DNA from: VGJW01 sp035286125
GTDB taxonomy: Bacteria > Cyanobacteriota > Sericytochromatia > S15B-MN24 > VGJW01
Length of the DNA: 45,105 bases
Direction: 5' to 3'
Assembly: GCA_035286125.1 (NCBI GenBank)
Contig: JAYKIS010000056.1
Span: forward strand, 1-45,105
The notes under the pieces are model-generated. The model saw nothing but the letters and a program-made list of their open reading frames with translations, did no database searches and was not told the DNA's origin. Below, piece by piece: positions 16,787 to 24,192 of this stretch. The translations under genes and the position numbers were made by a program. Every line of letters begins with the position of its first letter. Positions within the stretch are counted from its first letter, which is position 1.

Positions 16787-17503
16787 ATGAACACGCAGGA
16801 CCACGGCACAACGCTCCCCGATGCCCGGGCGGGCGAAGAAACCGGCTGTCACGATTCCGGCTGCCACGGCATCCCGTCACACCGGACAGGAGGCCGACAG
16901 GCGGCACTGGGCCGCGCCCTGCGGCTCGAATACGTGACCGTCGGCTGGAACCTTCTCGAGGGATTGGCAGCCGTCGCCGCGGCCCACAGCGCGGGCAGCG
17001 TGGCGATCCTGGGCTTCGGTATCGACAGCTTCGTCGAATGTGCCTCGGCCCTGATCATGATTCGCCGCCTGCGCATCGAGCGTGATGGCATGCTCGACGC
17101 CCATGGCCTGGAAGCCCTCGAGCACCGGGCGCGACGCCTCATTGCCGCTTCGCTCCTCGCGTTGTCGGCCTACGTCGCCGTCGACGCCCTGCAGACGCTT
17201 CGGACCGGAGAACATCCCGAATTCAGTGCGCCTGGCGTCGGCCTGCTGCTCGTATCCATCGCCCTGATGCTCTGGTTGGCCAAGGCCAAGCGCCGTCTCG
17301 CAGTCGAATTGGGCAGTGGCGCCCTCCAGGCGGACGCCGTCCAGACCACGGCCTGTTTCTGGCTGTCCGTCGCCGCGCTCGCGGGAGTGTGTCTGAATGG
17401 CCTGCTCGGTTGGTGGTGGGCCGATCCGGCCGCCGCTCTCGTCATTTCCGGCCTTATCTCCTACGAGGGCCGTGAAGCCTGGCGCGGCCGGGACTGCTGC
17501 TGA
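16787..17503 (+). CDS. Cation diffusion facilitator-like transporter, short form
   Basis: A 238-residue membrane protein resembling the transmembrane part of CDF metal exporters. Blocks are LEYVTVGWNLLEGLAAVAAAHSAG, GFGIDSFVECASALIMIRR (an Asp in the metal-site helix), and SGALQADAVQTTACFWLS plus WADPAAALVISGLISYEG. The cytoplasmic C-terminal domain of full CDF proteins is missing. A short N-terminal Cys/His-rich stretch (CHDSGCHG, residues 21-28) may bind metal. The DSF and QADAVQT forms differ from the classic HxxxD metal residues, so transport specificity is uncertain. Confidence 0.8.
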   Translation: MNTQDHGTTLPDARAGEETGCHDSGCHGIPSHRTGGRQAALGRALRLEYVTVGWNLLEGLAAVAAAHSAGSVAILGFGIDSFVECASALIMIRRLRIERDGMLDAHGLEALEHRARRLIAASLLALSAYVAVDALQTLRTGEHPEFSAPGVGLLLVSIALMLWLAKAKRRLAVELGSGALQADAVQTTACFWLSVAALAGVCLNGLLGWWWADPAAALVISGLISYEGREAWRGRDCC

Positions 17504-17515
17504 ACAGAGCCTCCG

Positions 17516-18682
17516 CTACGCCGGGGCATAGGCTGCGGCGGCTCTACCGGCCGGCCCTGGCGTGACGGCGTCCTGCAGGATGTCCTTCATGCGACGGGCG
17601 ACACGCAGCACGCCTTCGGCCTTCTCCTCCGCCACGCCAGCCACCTTGCGGGCGTCGGACGCCAAGCTGCGGGCCAGCTCGCGTGAAACCGGACCGGGGT
17701 CGCGCGCGAGGTCCTGCGCGCGCTGGGCCACATGGCCCGCCAGATCGACCGCGGCCTTGCCACCGGCCACCAGGGCCTCGTGGTTCTCGGTGCCGAAATG
17801 GATCAGGTCCAGACCCAGGGCTGCCGTCTTGAGCCCTACGGCCCAGACCTGCCCGCCGGGAACCAACATGAGCGCGTGCCCCGAAATCGACACGGCATGT
17901 CGCGCGATGCCCGCAACCTTGCCTACGGAAAGACCTTCATCGCCAATATCGGACGCAAGGCGCGAAAGACCCACGCCATCCGCTGCCATGCCGGCGATCG
18001 GGTTCAGGCGCGCCACGACGGTCGAACCCGCGCCAGCCAGCCGCAATGCCGCACTGGCACCGGTCAGCGCATCCAACGCACCGCCACCCAAGCGGTCCCA
18101 CGTGGCCTTGCGGGTCAACAAGGCCGGGTCCCGGGCCGCTTCGGCCACGACCCGCCCCAATTGCACGGCGCCGACGCCACCCCGCACCACGTCGAGGGTC
18201 GCCGTGATACGTCCCATGCGACTGAGTGCACCCGGAGTATCCGGCCCCGGTCTGTAGGCTGCACCCTGCTGCCGCGCAGCCCGCAGACCTTCCAGGTGCT
18301 TGCGCAGATCCTTCTGGCCCGTGAGCAGTTGCTTGCCGCTCTCAACGCCGCTCGTGGCCGCCTCGACGGCCTTGGCCAACTCGGCCAGGCGAGCACTCTC
18401 GGTCAAGCCTGCCCATGCCGCCACCGCCGATGCGCCAAGGCCAGCTGCGACCACACCGGACCCCGACTTGCGCACGGCCTCGATGGCCTCGACTTTTTCC
18501 TTGATGGCCTTGGCACTCTCGGCCGTCAGGACGGCAAGGTCCTCCTCGCCGGCAGCCCGGTTCGACAGCATCAGGCAGTCTCCCTTCACGGCCGCGGCCG
18601 GACGGTTGTCCCGGCCCTCCGACATCGGCGTCGGAAGCGGCGTGGACACCGCCGTGATTCTTCCTGTCACGCGCTGGGTCAT
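17516..18682 (-). CDS. Hypothetical helical protein
   Basis: A 388-residue protein of no recognised family, starting at ATG 18682; the upstream open stretch looks non-coding. It has a Pro-rich N-terminus and is then almost entirely Ala/Leu/Gly-rich predicted helix, including moderately hydrophobic segments (SGVVAAGLGASAVAAWAGL; AVSISGHALMLVPGG). This layout resembles amphipathic or membrane-interacting structural proteins. There is no signal peptide. Its last gene neighbour upstream is the SOUL protein, 49 nt away; it is convergent with the CDF gene, 12 nt away. Confidence 0.65.
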   Translation of the reverse strand: MTQRVTGRITAVSTPLPTPMSEGRDNRPAAAVKGDCLMLSNRAAGEEDLAVLTAESAKAIKEKVEAIEAVRKSGSGVVAAGLGASAVAAWAGLTESARLAELAKAVEAATSGVESGKQLLTGQKDLRKHLEGLRAARQQGAAYRPGPDTPGALSRMGRITATLDVVRGGVGAVQLGRVVAEAARDPALLTRKATWDRLGGGALDALTGASAALRLAGAGSTVVARLNPIAGMAADGVGLSRLASDIGDEGLSVGKVAGIARHAVSISGHALMLVPGGQVWAVGLKTAALGLDLIHFGTENHEALVAGGKAAVDLAGHVAQRAQDLARDPGPVSRELARSLASDARKVAGVAEEKAEGVLRVARRMKDILQDAVTPGPAGRAAAAYAPA

Positions 18683-18731
18683 GGCTCTGCCACCCATGCC
18701 ATACCCGGGAAGCGGGGGGCGCCTATCCGAG

Positions 18732-19325
18732 TCAGCGCGCCACAGGCGTCGCCAGCGGCAACCAGACCTCGTTGCGGCGCATGAACCACAGGCTGAAGGG
18801 CTGGTTGTAGCGGGCCCACGTCGCCTGCCCCGCCGACTCGAGTCCGGCCGTCCGCAAGGCCTCGCGCAGGCGCCGCTCCTGCGTGCGGAAGGCATCCTCC
18901 GTCCACCAGCCGCTGTAGCGGAGGACGGCCACGTCGCGCCCCGGAACCTCGCGCAAGGTCACACGGGCATCCGCAGGCCGCGGCAGCCGCGCCAGGTCCA
19001 TGCCGGGAGGCATCACGAACTGCACGGCATGCCGACCGGCAGCCCCCGAGGCCTCGCCCTGCAGGACGGGTGCCGTCATCGGCAAGACCTGGCTGCGCTC
19101 CGGCTCTTGCAGCACCGGTGCCGTCATCGGCAATTCCTGACCACCGCCTGCCGCCAAGCGGTTCTGCCCCCCGATGTAGCGGACGAGCGGGCGAAAACCG
19201 AGGCTGCCGGCCTCCGAAAACGGCGCCTCGACGACGACCTCGGCCACGACATATGGCGCGTATCGCCGCACCTCGAAATCGGGGGCCCGGCGGACCACCT
19301 CGTAGACAGGTTCGGCAATGGACAT
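18732..19325 (-). CDS. SOUL family heme-binding protein
   Basis: A 197-residue member of the SOUL/HBP family, known to bind heme or tetrapyrroles. Typical blocks are YEVVRRAPDFEVRRYAPYVVAEV, GFRPLVRYIGGQN, the doubled MTAPVLQ motif, and WWTEDAFRTQERRLREAL near the end, with a final NQPFSLWFMRRNEVWLPL. ATG 19325 has GAGGAGG seven bases upstream. It closes a run of small conserved genes downstream of aqpS-arsC. The physiological role of bacterial SOUL proteins is poorly defined. Confidence 0.9.
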   Translation of the reverse strand: MSIAEPVYEVVRRAPDFEVRRYAPYVVAEVVVEAPFSEAGSLGFRPLVRYIGGQNRLAAGGGQELPMTAPVLQEPERSQVLPMTAPVLQGEASGAAGRHAVQFVMPPGMDLARLPRPADARVTLREVPGRDVAVLRYSGWWTEDAFRTQERRLREALRTAGLESAGQATWARYNQPFSLWFMRRNEVWLPLATPVAR

Positions 19326-19336
19326 CGGCAACCTCC

Positions 19337-19738
19337 TCAGGGCGTGGCCACGGGCATGACAGGACGCACCGCACCAGCAGGACGCCACGCGACAACCTTC
19401 GAGAAAATGCCCACCCGGACCGACATCGCGAGGCGACCATCCTCCTCGCGTACGAACGTGGCCGCATACCAGTCCTGGCGTCGAGGTGCGAATACCTCGC
19501 CCTGCCAGCGCCCCGGGCCACCCGCGGCACGCAGGTCACGAAACAAGGTCCGGCCCAGCAGGCGAGCGTCCGGCGCCTCGACCACCGTGCCCCGGTAGCC
19601 ACCGGCCACCGGGACCACCTGAACGACGACCGCATCATCGGGATGCCGCCAGGCACCGACGATGCCCGCTTCCGCAGCACCCGCAGGTCCGGGGAAAGAG
19701 AGCAGCAGGATACCCGCCACGACAAGGACCGGCCTCAC
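19337..19738 (-). CDS. DUF2147-like exported protein
   Basis: A 133-residue protein. GTG 19738 overlaps the upstream DUF167 stop (GTGA) and gives a clean signal peptide (RPVLVVAGILLLSFPGPAGAA). The mature part follows the DUF2147 plan: IVGAWRHPDDAVVVQVVPVAGGYRG, then GPGRWQGEVFAP, a Tyr/Ala segment and a last strand block. Family function is unknown; the fold is a small beta-barrel in the envelope. The SOUL gene starts 11 nt after its stop. Confidence 0.7.
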   Translation of the reverse strand: MRPVLVVAGILLLSFPGPAGAAEAGIVGAWRHPDDAVVVQVVPVAGGYRGTVVEAPDARLLGRTLFRDLRAAGGPGRWQGEVFAPRRQDWYAATFVREEDGRLAMSVRVGIFSKVVAWRPAGAVRPVMPVATP

Positions 19739-20049
19739 GCATCCCCTCCCTGCCGACTCCGCAACCACGCCCGGACAAGGTCCTCGTCGACGGAAACGAC
19801 GACCGTCTTGTCCCGGCTCTTGTCCCCGCTGACCAGGCACACCCGGGTGCGCGCCACGCCCAGCGCCTCGGCGACCAGACGACAGACCGCCTCGTTGGCG
19901 GCTCCCTCGACAGGTGCCGAACGGACCCGCACACCCAGCCGGGGACGGTCCCCGGGTCGCGTCGTCACGCCGGTGAACAGGTCCCGAGTGGCCCGCGGGT
20001 GGACCCGCAAGTCGAGCAGGACGCCCTCGCGGGCCAGCCGCAGGGGCAT
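19735..20049 (-). CDS. DUF167 (YggU) family protein
   Basis: A 104-residue small protein of the conserved YggU/DUF167 family, function unknown. Characteristic features are LRVHPRATRDLF, LGVRVRSAPVEGAANEAVCRLVAEALGV and VCLVSGDKSRDKTVVV. ATG 20049 gives the normal family N-terminus. ATG 20073 is also possible and would overlap the DUF2237 stop by 8 nt. Confidence 0.85.
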   Translation of the reverse strand: MPLRLAREGVLLDLRVHPRATRDLFTGVTTRPGDRPRLGVRVRSAPVEGAANEAVCRLVAEALGVARTRVCLVSGDKSRDKTVVVSVDEDLVRAWLRSRQGGDA

Positions 20050-20065
20050 GATCGAGCCAGCGTCC

Positions 20066-20455
20066 TCAAGCATCCACGGCGAAACGGCGCAAGTCGGCGA
20101 GGTTGCTGAACTCGAGCGCGGCAAGGTGCGTCGCGGCCAGGCGAACCTTGGGCGCCATGCCGGCCTCGAAGGCCTCCTGCCAGCGGGGGGCGCACAGGCA
20201 CCAGGCGTCGCCGGCCTTCAGGCCCGGGAAATGATGCTCGGGGCGCGACGTGCTCAGGTCGTTGCCTGCGGCCTTCGAGAACGCGAGGAAGTCGTCGGTC
20301 ATGATGGCGCAAACGGCGTGGACACCGAAGTCATCGCCGTTGACCTCGCAGCAGCCGGTCCGGGTCCAGCCCGTCAGGGGATCGGTGCTGCACGACTGCA
20401 GGGGCTGGCCCAGCACGTTGAGTTGGGTCGACGAGGGTGCCTGGTTCACGTTCAC
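20066..20455 (-). CDS. DUF2237 family protein
   Basis: A 129-residue protein of the DUF2237 family, function unknown. Almost the whole length matches the family pattern: NVLGQPLQSCSTDPLTGWTR, a Cys pair (GCCEVNGDD), HAVCAIMTDDFLAFSK, GNDLST, FPGLKAGDAWCLCAPRW and VRLAATHLAALEF. The many conserved Cys suggest metal or redox chemistry. GTG 20455 is preferred because GGAGG lies four bases before it; ATG 20473 is the alternative. Confidence 0.88.
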   Translation of the reverse strand: MNVNQAPSSTQLNVLGQPLQSCSTDPLTGWTRTGCCEVNGDDFGVHAVCAIMTDDFLAFSKAAGNDLSTSRPEHHFPGLKAGDAWCLCAPRWQEAFEAGMAPKVRLAATHLAALEFSNLADLRRFAVDA

Positions 20456-20482
20456 GAGACCTCCGCCCGCCATCGTACCCGG

Positions 20483-20896
20483 TCAGACGCCTGGACCCCA
20501 GCCCCGCTCGGCCACGAAACGGGAGACACTCCCGGAAACCGCATCCCGAATCGCCCGGACGGCATCCAGGCCCTGGCCCTTGGGGTCGGGGAAAGGCCAG
20601 TCCAGCATCTCGACCCCCGGGACCACGGGACAGTGCTCGCCACAACCCATCGTGACGACACAGGCTGCGTCGGCCACGAGGTCGGGCGTCAGCAGGACAG
20701 GCCGGGCCGCGGCCAGATCCACGCCCACCTCGGCCATGACCTCGAGAACCTCAGGATGCACCCGATCCGCAGGCTGCGTGCCCGCCGATGTCGCTCTGGC
20801 CAACCGAGGATCGGCGGCCCGATTGAAGAACGCCGCAGCCATCTGCGATCGTCCCGCGTTGTGGACGCAGGCAAAGACCACGTGGATGATGCTCAT
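20483..20896 (-). CDS. arsC: Arsenate reductase ArsC (low-molecular-weight phosphatase fold)
   Basis: A 137-residue protein starting MSIIHVVFACVHNAGRSQMA. The phosphatase-loop motif CVHNAGRS (Cys10 to Arg16) and DWPFPDPKGQG with its general-acid Asp match the ArsC/LMW-PTP class. A further Cys pair (MGCGEHC) may take part in disulfide relay. It reduces arsenate to arsenite. The ATG overlaps the aqpS stop (ATGA), so the two are translated together, as in aqpS-arsC arsenic operons. Confidence 0.9.
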   Translation of the reverse strand: MSIIHVVFACVHNAGRSQMAAAFFNRAADPRLARATSAGTQPADRVHPEVLEVMAEVGVDLAAARPVLLTPDLVADAACVVTMGCGEHCPVVPGVEMLDWPFPDPKGQGLDAVRAIRDAVSGSVSRFVAERGWGPGV

Positions 20897-21555
20897 CGCG
20901 TTCCCTCCCGCCAGAACAGCCGGGCCAGCCAAGCACCCGCCGCCTGAGCCATGACGAAGGGCAGGACATCGGTCGGCCGTATGCCGGTGTAGGTGTCCGT
21001 CCACGCCCTGGCCAGCGTGACGGCAGGGTTGGCAAAGGAGGTCGACGCCGTCGCCCAGTAGCCCGCCACGATGACGAGGGCCACCGCCCCGGCGGTCAGG
21101 GCCAGGCCGTGGCCCGCCCGACGGGCACCGTGAAGGACGCTCAGCAAGGCAAAGGTCGCCACGAGCTCGGACAACCACGCCCCCGGACCGGTCCGTACCG
21201 TCGTCGACACCTGCAGGGCCGGAAGGCCGTACATCAGGTGAACCAGAAGGATGCCGGCCAGCGCCCCCAGCACCTGCATCAGGACGTAGCCGGCGCGCTC
21301 GGCAGGGGCCATCTCGTGGCGCCCGGGCCCCAGCCACGTCACGACCGGGTTGAAATGGGCACCGCTCAGCGGCCCGAAAGTCACGATCCACGCAAAGAGC
21401 CCCGCACCCGTCGCGAGCGCGTTGGCCAGCAGCGCCACGGCCTGCTGGCCCCCGGCAAGTCGCTCGGCCATCACGCCCGAGCCCGCCACCGTCGCCATCA
21501 GCAGGGCGGTACCCACGGCTTCGGCCGCGAGACGACGAGGCAACGGGACGGACAT
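20893..21555 (-). CDS. aqpS: Aquaglyceroporin AqpS-like (MIP family)
   Basis: A 220-residue MIP channel with both half-helix motifs: SGAHFNPVV (first) and TSFANPAVTLARAWTDTYTGI (second), and about six membrane segments. Coupling to arsC by ATGA overlap matches the rhizobial-type arrangement in which AqpS lets arsenite out down its gradient in place of ArsB. ATG 21555 is the normal MIP start. No arsR was found beside it. It is divergent from the trmN6-like gene through a 47-bp spacer that contains a perfect inverted repeat. Confidence 0.88.
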   Translation of the reverse strand: MSVPLPRRLAAEAVGTALLMATVAGSGVMAERLAGGQQAVALLANALATGAGLFAWIVTFGPLSGAHFNPVVTWLGPGRHEMAPAERAGYVLMQVLGALAGILLVHLMYGLPALQVSTTVRTGPGAWLSELVATFALLSVLHGARRAGHGLALTAGAVALVIVAGYWATASTSFANPAVTLARAWTDTYTGIRPTDVLPFVMAQAAGAWLARLFWREGTR

Positions 21556-21563
21556 GGCTGGGT

Positions 21564-21597
21564 GCCATGCTAACAGCAGGCACGGTGCTAGCATGGC
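21564..21597. promoter_or_regulatory. Inverted repeat and back-to-back -10-like elements, aqpS/trmN6
   Basis: GCCATGCTA (21564-21572) and TAGCATGGC (21589-21597) form a perfect 9-bp inverted repeat with 16-nt spacing. Each arm contains TAGCAT, a TANNNT -10-like hexamer reading outward: 8 nt before GTG 21603 on the plus strand and 11 nt before ATG 21555 on the minus strand. It may combine two leaderless-type promoters with an operator. Confidence 0.55.
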
Positions 21598-21602
21598 CCC
21601 TC

Positions 21603-22373
21603 GTGAATGACGCGACCGAGGACACGACCGACGATGCCCTCGTCGGCGCATGGCGCATCCTTCAGCCCCGCAAGGGCCACCGCTGGTCCACGGATGACCT
21701 GCTCTGCGCGTGGTTCGCCCTCGACACGCTCGAACACCTGGAAATCCGGCCGGATCGCGCCCTGGACCTGGGCTGCGGCCTGGGTTCGGTCGCGATGATG
21801 CTGGCCTGGGCCCTGCCCGACCTGCACGTCACGGGCCTCGAGAAACAGTTGGCCCGGCTGGACCTGGCACGCCGGTCCGTCGCCCTGAACGGAGCCGGGG
21901 ATCGCATCAGCCTGATCGAGGGCGACGTCCGCGACGCCGGAACCCTTCTGGTGCAGGCCGATGCCGCACGCTGGCCCCTCGTCACGGCGACCCCGCCCTA
22001 CTGGCCCGTGGACTCGGGCACCCACCGGGACGACGAGCAGGCCCGATGCCGCTTCGACCTCATCGGTGCCGTCGAGGACTACGGGCGGGCAGCCCTCGAC
22101 CTGCTCACGCCACAAGGCGTGTTCGTGATGGTCTACGACGGCCGGCAGGCGGAGCGGCTGGAACGCGCCATGACCGGACTATGCCGGCTGCGCGCGCGCC
22201 CCGTGGTGGCCCGCGAGGGCGACTTGCCCCTGCTGACGCTGGGGGCCTGGACGCCGGCGCGTGCTGGCGGCGCACCCCGGGCTTCGGAGCCGCCGCTGCT
22301 GCTCAGGCGCGCGGACGGCGCGCGCAGTGAGGCCTTCTCGGCCATCCGCCGACGCATGGGCATGCCGACCTGA
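21603..22373 (+). CDS. tRNA1(Val) adenine-N6 methyltransferase-like protein
   Basis: A 256-residue SAM-dependent methyltransferase resembling TrmN6/YfiC. The N-terminal LQPRKGHRWSTDDLLCAWFA is typical of that family. Motif I is ALDLGCGLGSVAMML; acidic LHVTGLEKQ follows, and the catalytic region is VTATPPYWP (NPPY variant). GTG 21603 is chosen over ATG 21567 because the inverted repeat and -10-like element lie between them. The exact RNA target is inferred only from similarity. Confidence 0.78.
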   Translation: MNDATEDTTDDALVGAWRILQPRKGHRWSTDDLLCAWFALDTLEHLEIRPDRALDLGCGLGSVAMMLAWALPDLHVTGLEKQLARLDLARRSVALNGAGDRISLIEGDVRDAGTLLVQADAARWPLVTATPPYWPVDSGTHRDDEQARCRFDLIGAVEDYGRAALDLLTPQGVFVMVYDGRQAERLERAMTGLCRLRARPVVAREGDLPLLTLGAWTPARAGGAPRASEPPLLLRRADGARSEAFSAIRRRMGMPT

Positions 22374-22380
22374 AACCGTC

Positions 22381-24192
22381 TCAGGGAACAACAGGCCAGA
22401 TCCGCAGGCCCTCGCTCTCGCCACCCACCGGCATGTAGATGCTGCCGTCCGCCCCCACGGCGATGGCCTCGGGCTGCTGGAAGCGCAGACGCAGGGCAAG
22501 GGCCTCGCCATCGCCGACCTGATCGCCTCCCCCCGCCACCGTCCGGATGATGCCCGTCCCGAGGTCGATGGCCCGCAGGCGGGCATTGCCCACGTCGGCG
22601 ACCACCAGGCGACTGCCCGAGGCATCGAGTGCCAACGGTACGGACGCGATCGCCGGGGGAAAGTCGAAGGCCGCCTCCGCCGCGGCACCGCCATCGCCCG
22701 CGAAGCCTCGCCGGCCACTGCCGGCAAGGGGCAGCAGCCGCACGCCTGCCCACGATCCGGGGCCAGGTTGCGTCAGGACCATGATGCGCTGGCGATCGAC
22801 GGATGCCGTGAACAACTGCTCACGACCATCCGGCAGACGCCGCCAGGCGAGGCCGGAATGGCCCTGCACCTCGCCGGCAAGCAGGCCCGACACGAACGCC
22901 GAGCCTGTCGCGTCCGCCGAAGCCAGGCGCACCACGCCCGTGACCTGCCCATCCTCCCCGCGCAGATGCCGGATCCGATCGGCGTAGGCATCCAGAAGGT
23001 ACAGACCACCCCGATCATCCCAGGCCATCGCGGTCGTCATCATCACGGCCGAATCCCGCCCGTCCGCGTCATCGGGGCCGTCCGCCATCTCTCCCGTCCC
23101 CAGCAAGCGATACCAATGCCCGGCCCGGACCGGGCGACCAAAGCGGACGCCATCGGCGGCTGGCACGAAACCGACGACCGCAAGCGCTTCCGCATGGACG
23201 GCCAGATCACCCAGGGCATCCACTGCGAAGCGAATCGGCCCGAAGACCGCGTCCCCTGCCGCAGAACCCTCCTCAGGCAGGGACGGGGGCGCTGGCTCAT
23301 CTGCATCGGCTCCCAGCACGCGATCGACCGCCCCCCCGGCCTCGGGCACGCGATAGATGCGGGACGAATGGGACCAGTAAGCGTGTCCTGCCCCGTACCC
23401 GGCAGCCGTGACATAGTCCTCGGTATCACGGAAGACCGTCGTGGCCGGAACCAGCGGGCTGCCCAGCAGCGTCCCCCACGCCCCGCGCAAGGACGGCACG
23501 CCGGCCATGGCCGCGACATAGCCGTGGACGACATCCAGATCATGACCGATGGTCAAGTCGGGGACCGGCAAATGTCCGGACTTCATCCTGGCCCGGGTCT
23601 GTTCCGTCAATTCAAGCAGGGCCGAGGCCGGGTAGCTCGCCAGATCCCGTCCCGTCACCCGGGCCTTCAGGGCCAGCAAGTGCGCGACGCAGGTGCTGGC
23701 GAGGCTGACGGAGACCGTATTGTCGCCGGGCCGGGTAACGACAAAACCGACCAGGCGGCGATCCCCCGGCAGCAAGGCCGTCAGGAACAACGGCCGGCCG
23801 ACGGGCAGGCGCTCGACGAAGCGGAAGCGACCCTCCCCATCGACCGTCGTGGCGATGCGCGTCTGGCCCTCGAACGACACCAGGCGACCCTCCGGGTCCG
23901 TGAGGTAGACCAGGGCCTCGGTACCGGCGACCTCCTCCGTCGGGCGGGTTCCCGGTCCCGCCATCTCCGGAACGATGCCGGCCTGCACGGAGCGGGCCGC
24001 AGCCAGCACGGGTACCTTGAGGTTCCCCTCGAGCCGCGCTGCCTCGGTATCGGCTGCCGGGCGCGGCAGTACGGGGGCTGAAGCGGAAACAGGTGCCGCA
24101 AGCTGCACCACGGGTAGACGCGTCACAGTCGTGCACGCCTGCAGGAGGAGGCAGGCGACAAGCACCGGGAATCCGAACGCGCCCCGCTTCAC
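22381..24192 (-). CDS. NHL-repeat-like lipoprotein (paralogue 2)
   Basis: A 603-residue exported protein. GTG 24192 overlaps the upstream stop (GTGA) and starts a lipoprotein signal ending LLLQAC (Cys20). After a Pro-rich stretch comes a carboxypeptidase-regulatory-like beta domain (ALVYLTDPEGRLVSFEG...TVDGEGRFRF), a helical middle, and a C-terminal beta-propeller with NHL-like blocks such as RLVVADVGNARLRAIDLGTG and PEAIAVGADGSIYMPVG. It is a paralogue of the gene just upstream. Ligand and function are unknown; a surface-anchored binding protein is plausible. Confidence 0.75.
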   Translation of the reverse strand: MKRGAFGFPVLVACLLLQACTTVTRLPVVQLAAPVSASAPVLPRPAADTEAARLEGNLKVPVLAAARSVQAGIVPEMAGPGTRPTEEVAGTEALVYLTDPEGRLVSFEGQTRIATTVDGEGRFRFVERLPVGRPLFLTALLPGDRRLVGFVVTRPGDNTVSVSLASTCVAHLLALKARVTGRDLASYPASALLELTEQTRARMKSGHLPVPDLTIGHDLDVVHGYVAAMAGVPSLRGAWGTLLGSPLVPATTVFRDTEDYVTAAGYGAGHAYWSHSSRIYRVPEAGGAVDRVLGADADEPAPPSLPEEGSAAGDAVFGPIRFAVDALGDLAVHAEALAVVGFVPAADGVRFGRPVRAGHWYRLLGTGEMADGPDDADGRDSAVMMTTAMAWDDRGGLYLLDAYADRIRHLRGEDGQVTGVVRLASADATGSAFVSGLLAGEVQGHSGLAWRRLPDGREQLFTASVDRQRIMVLTQPGPGSWAGVRLLPLAGSGRRGFAGDGGAAAEAAFDFPPAIASVPLALDASGSRLVVADVGNARLRAIDLGTGIIRTVAGGGDQVGDGEALALRLRFQQPEAIAVGADGSIYMPVGGESEGLRIWPVVP

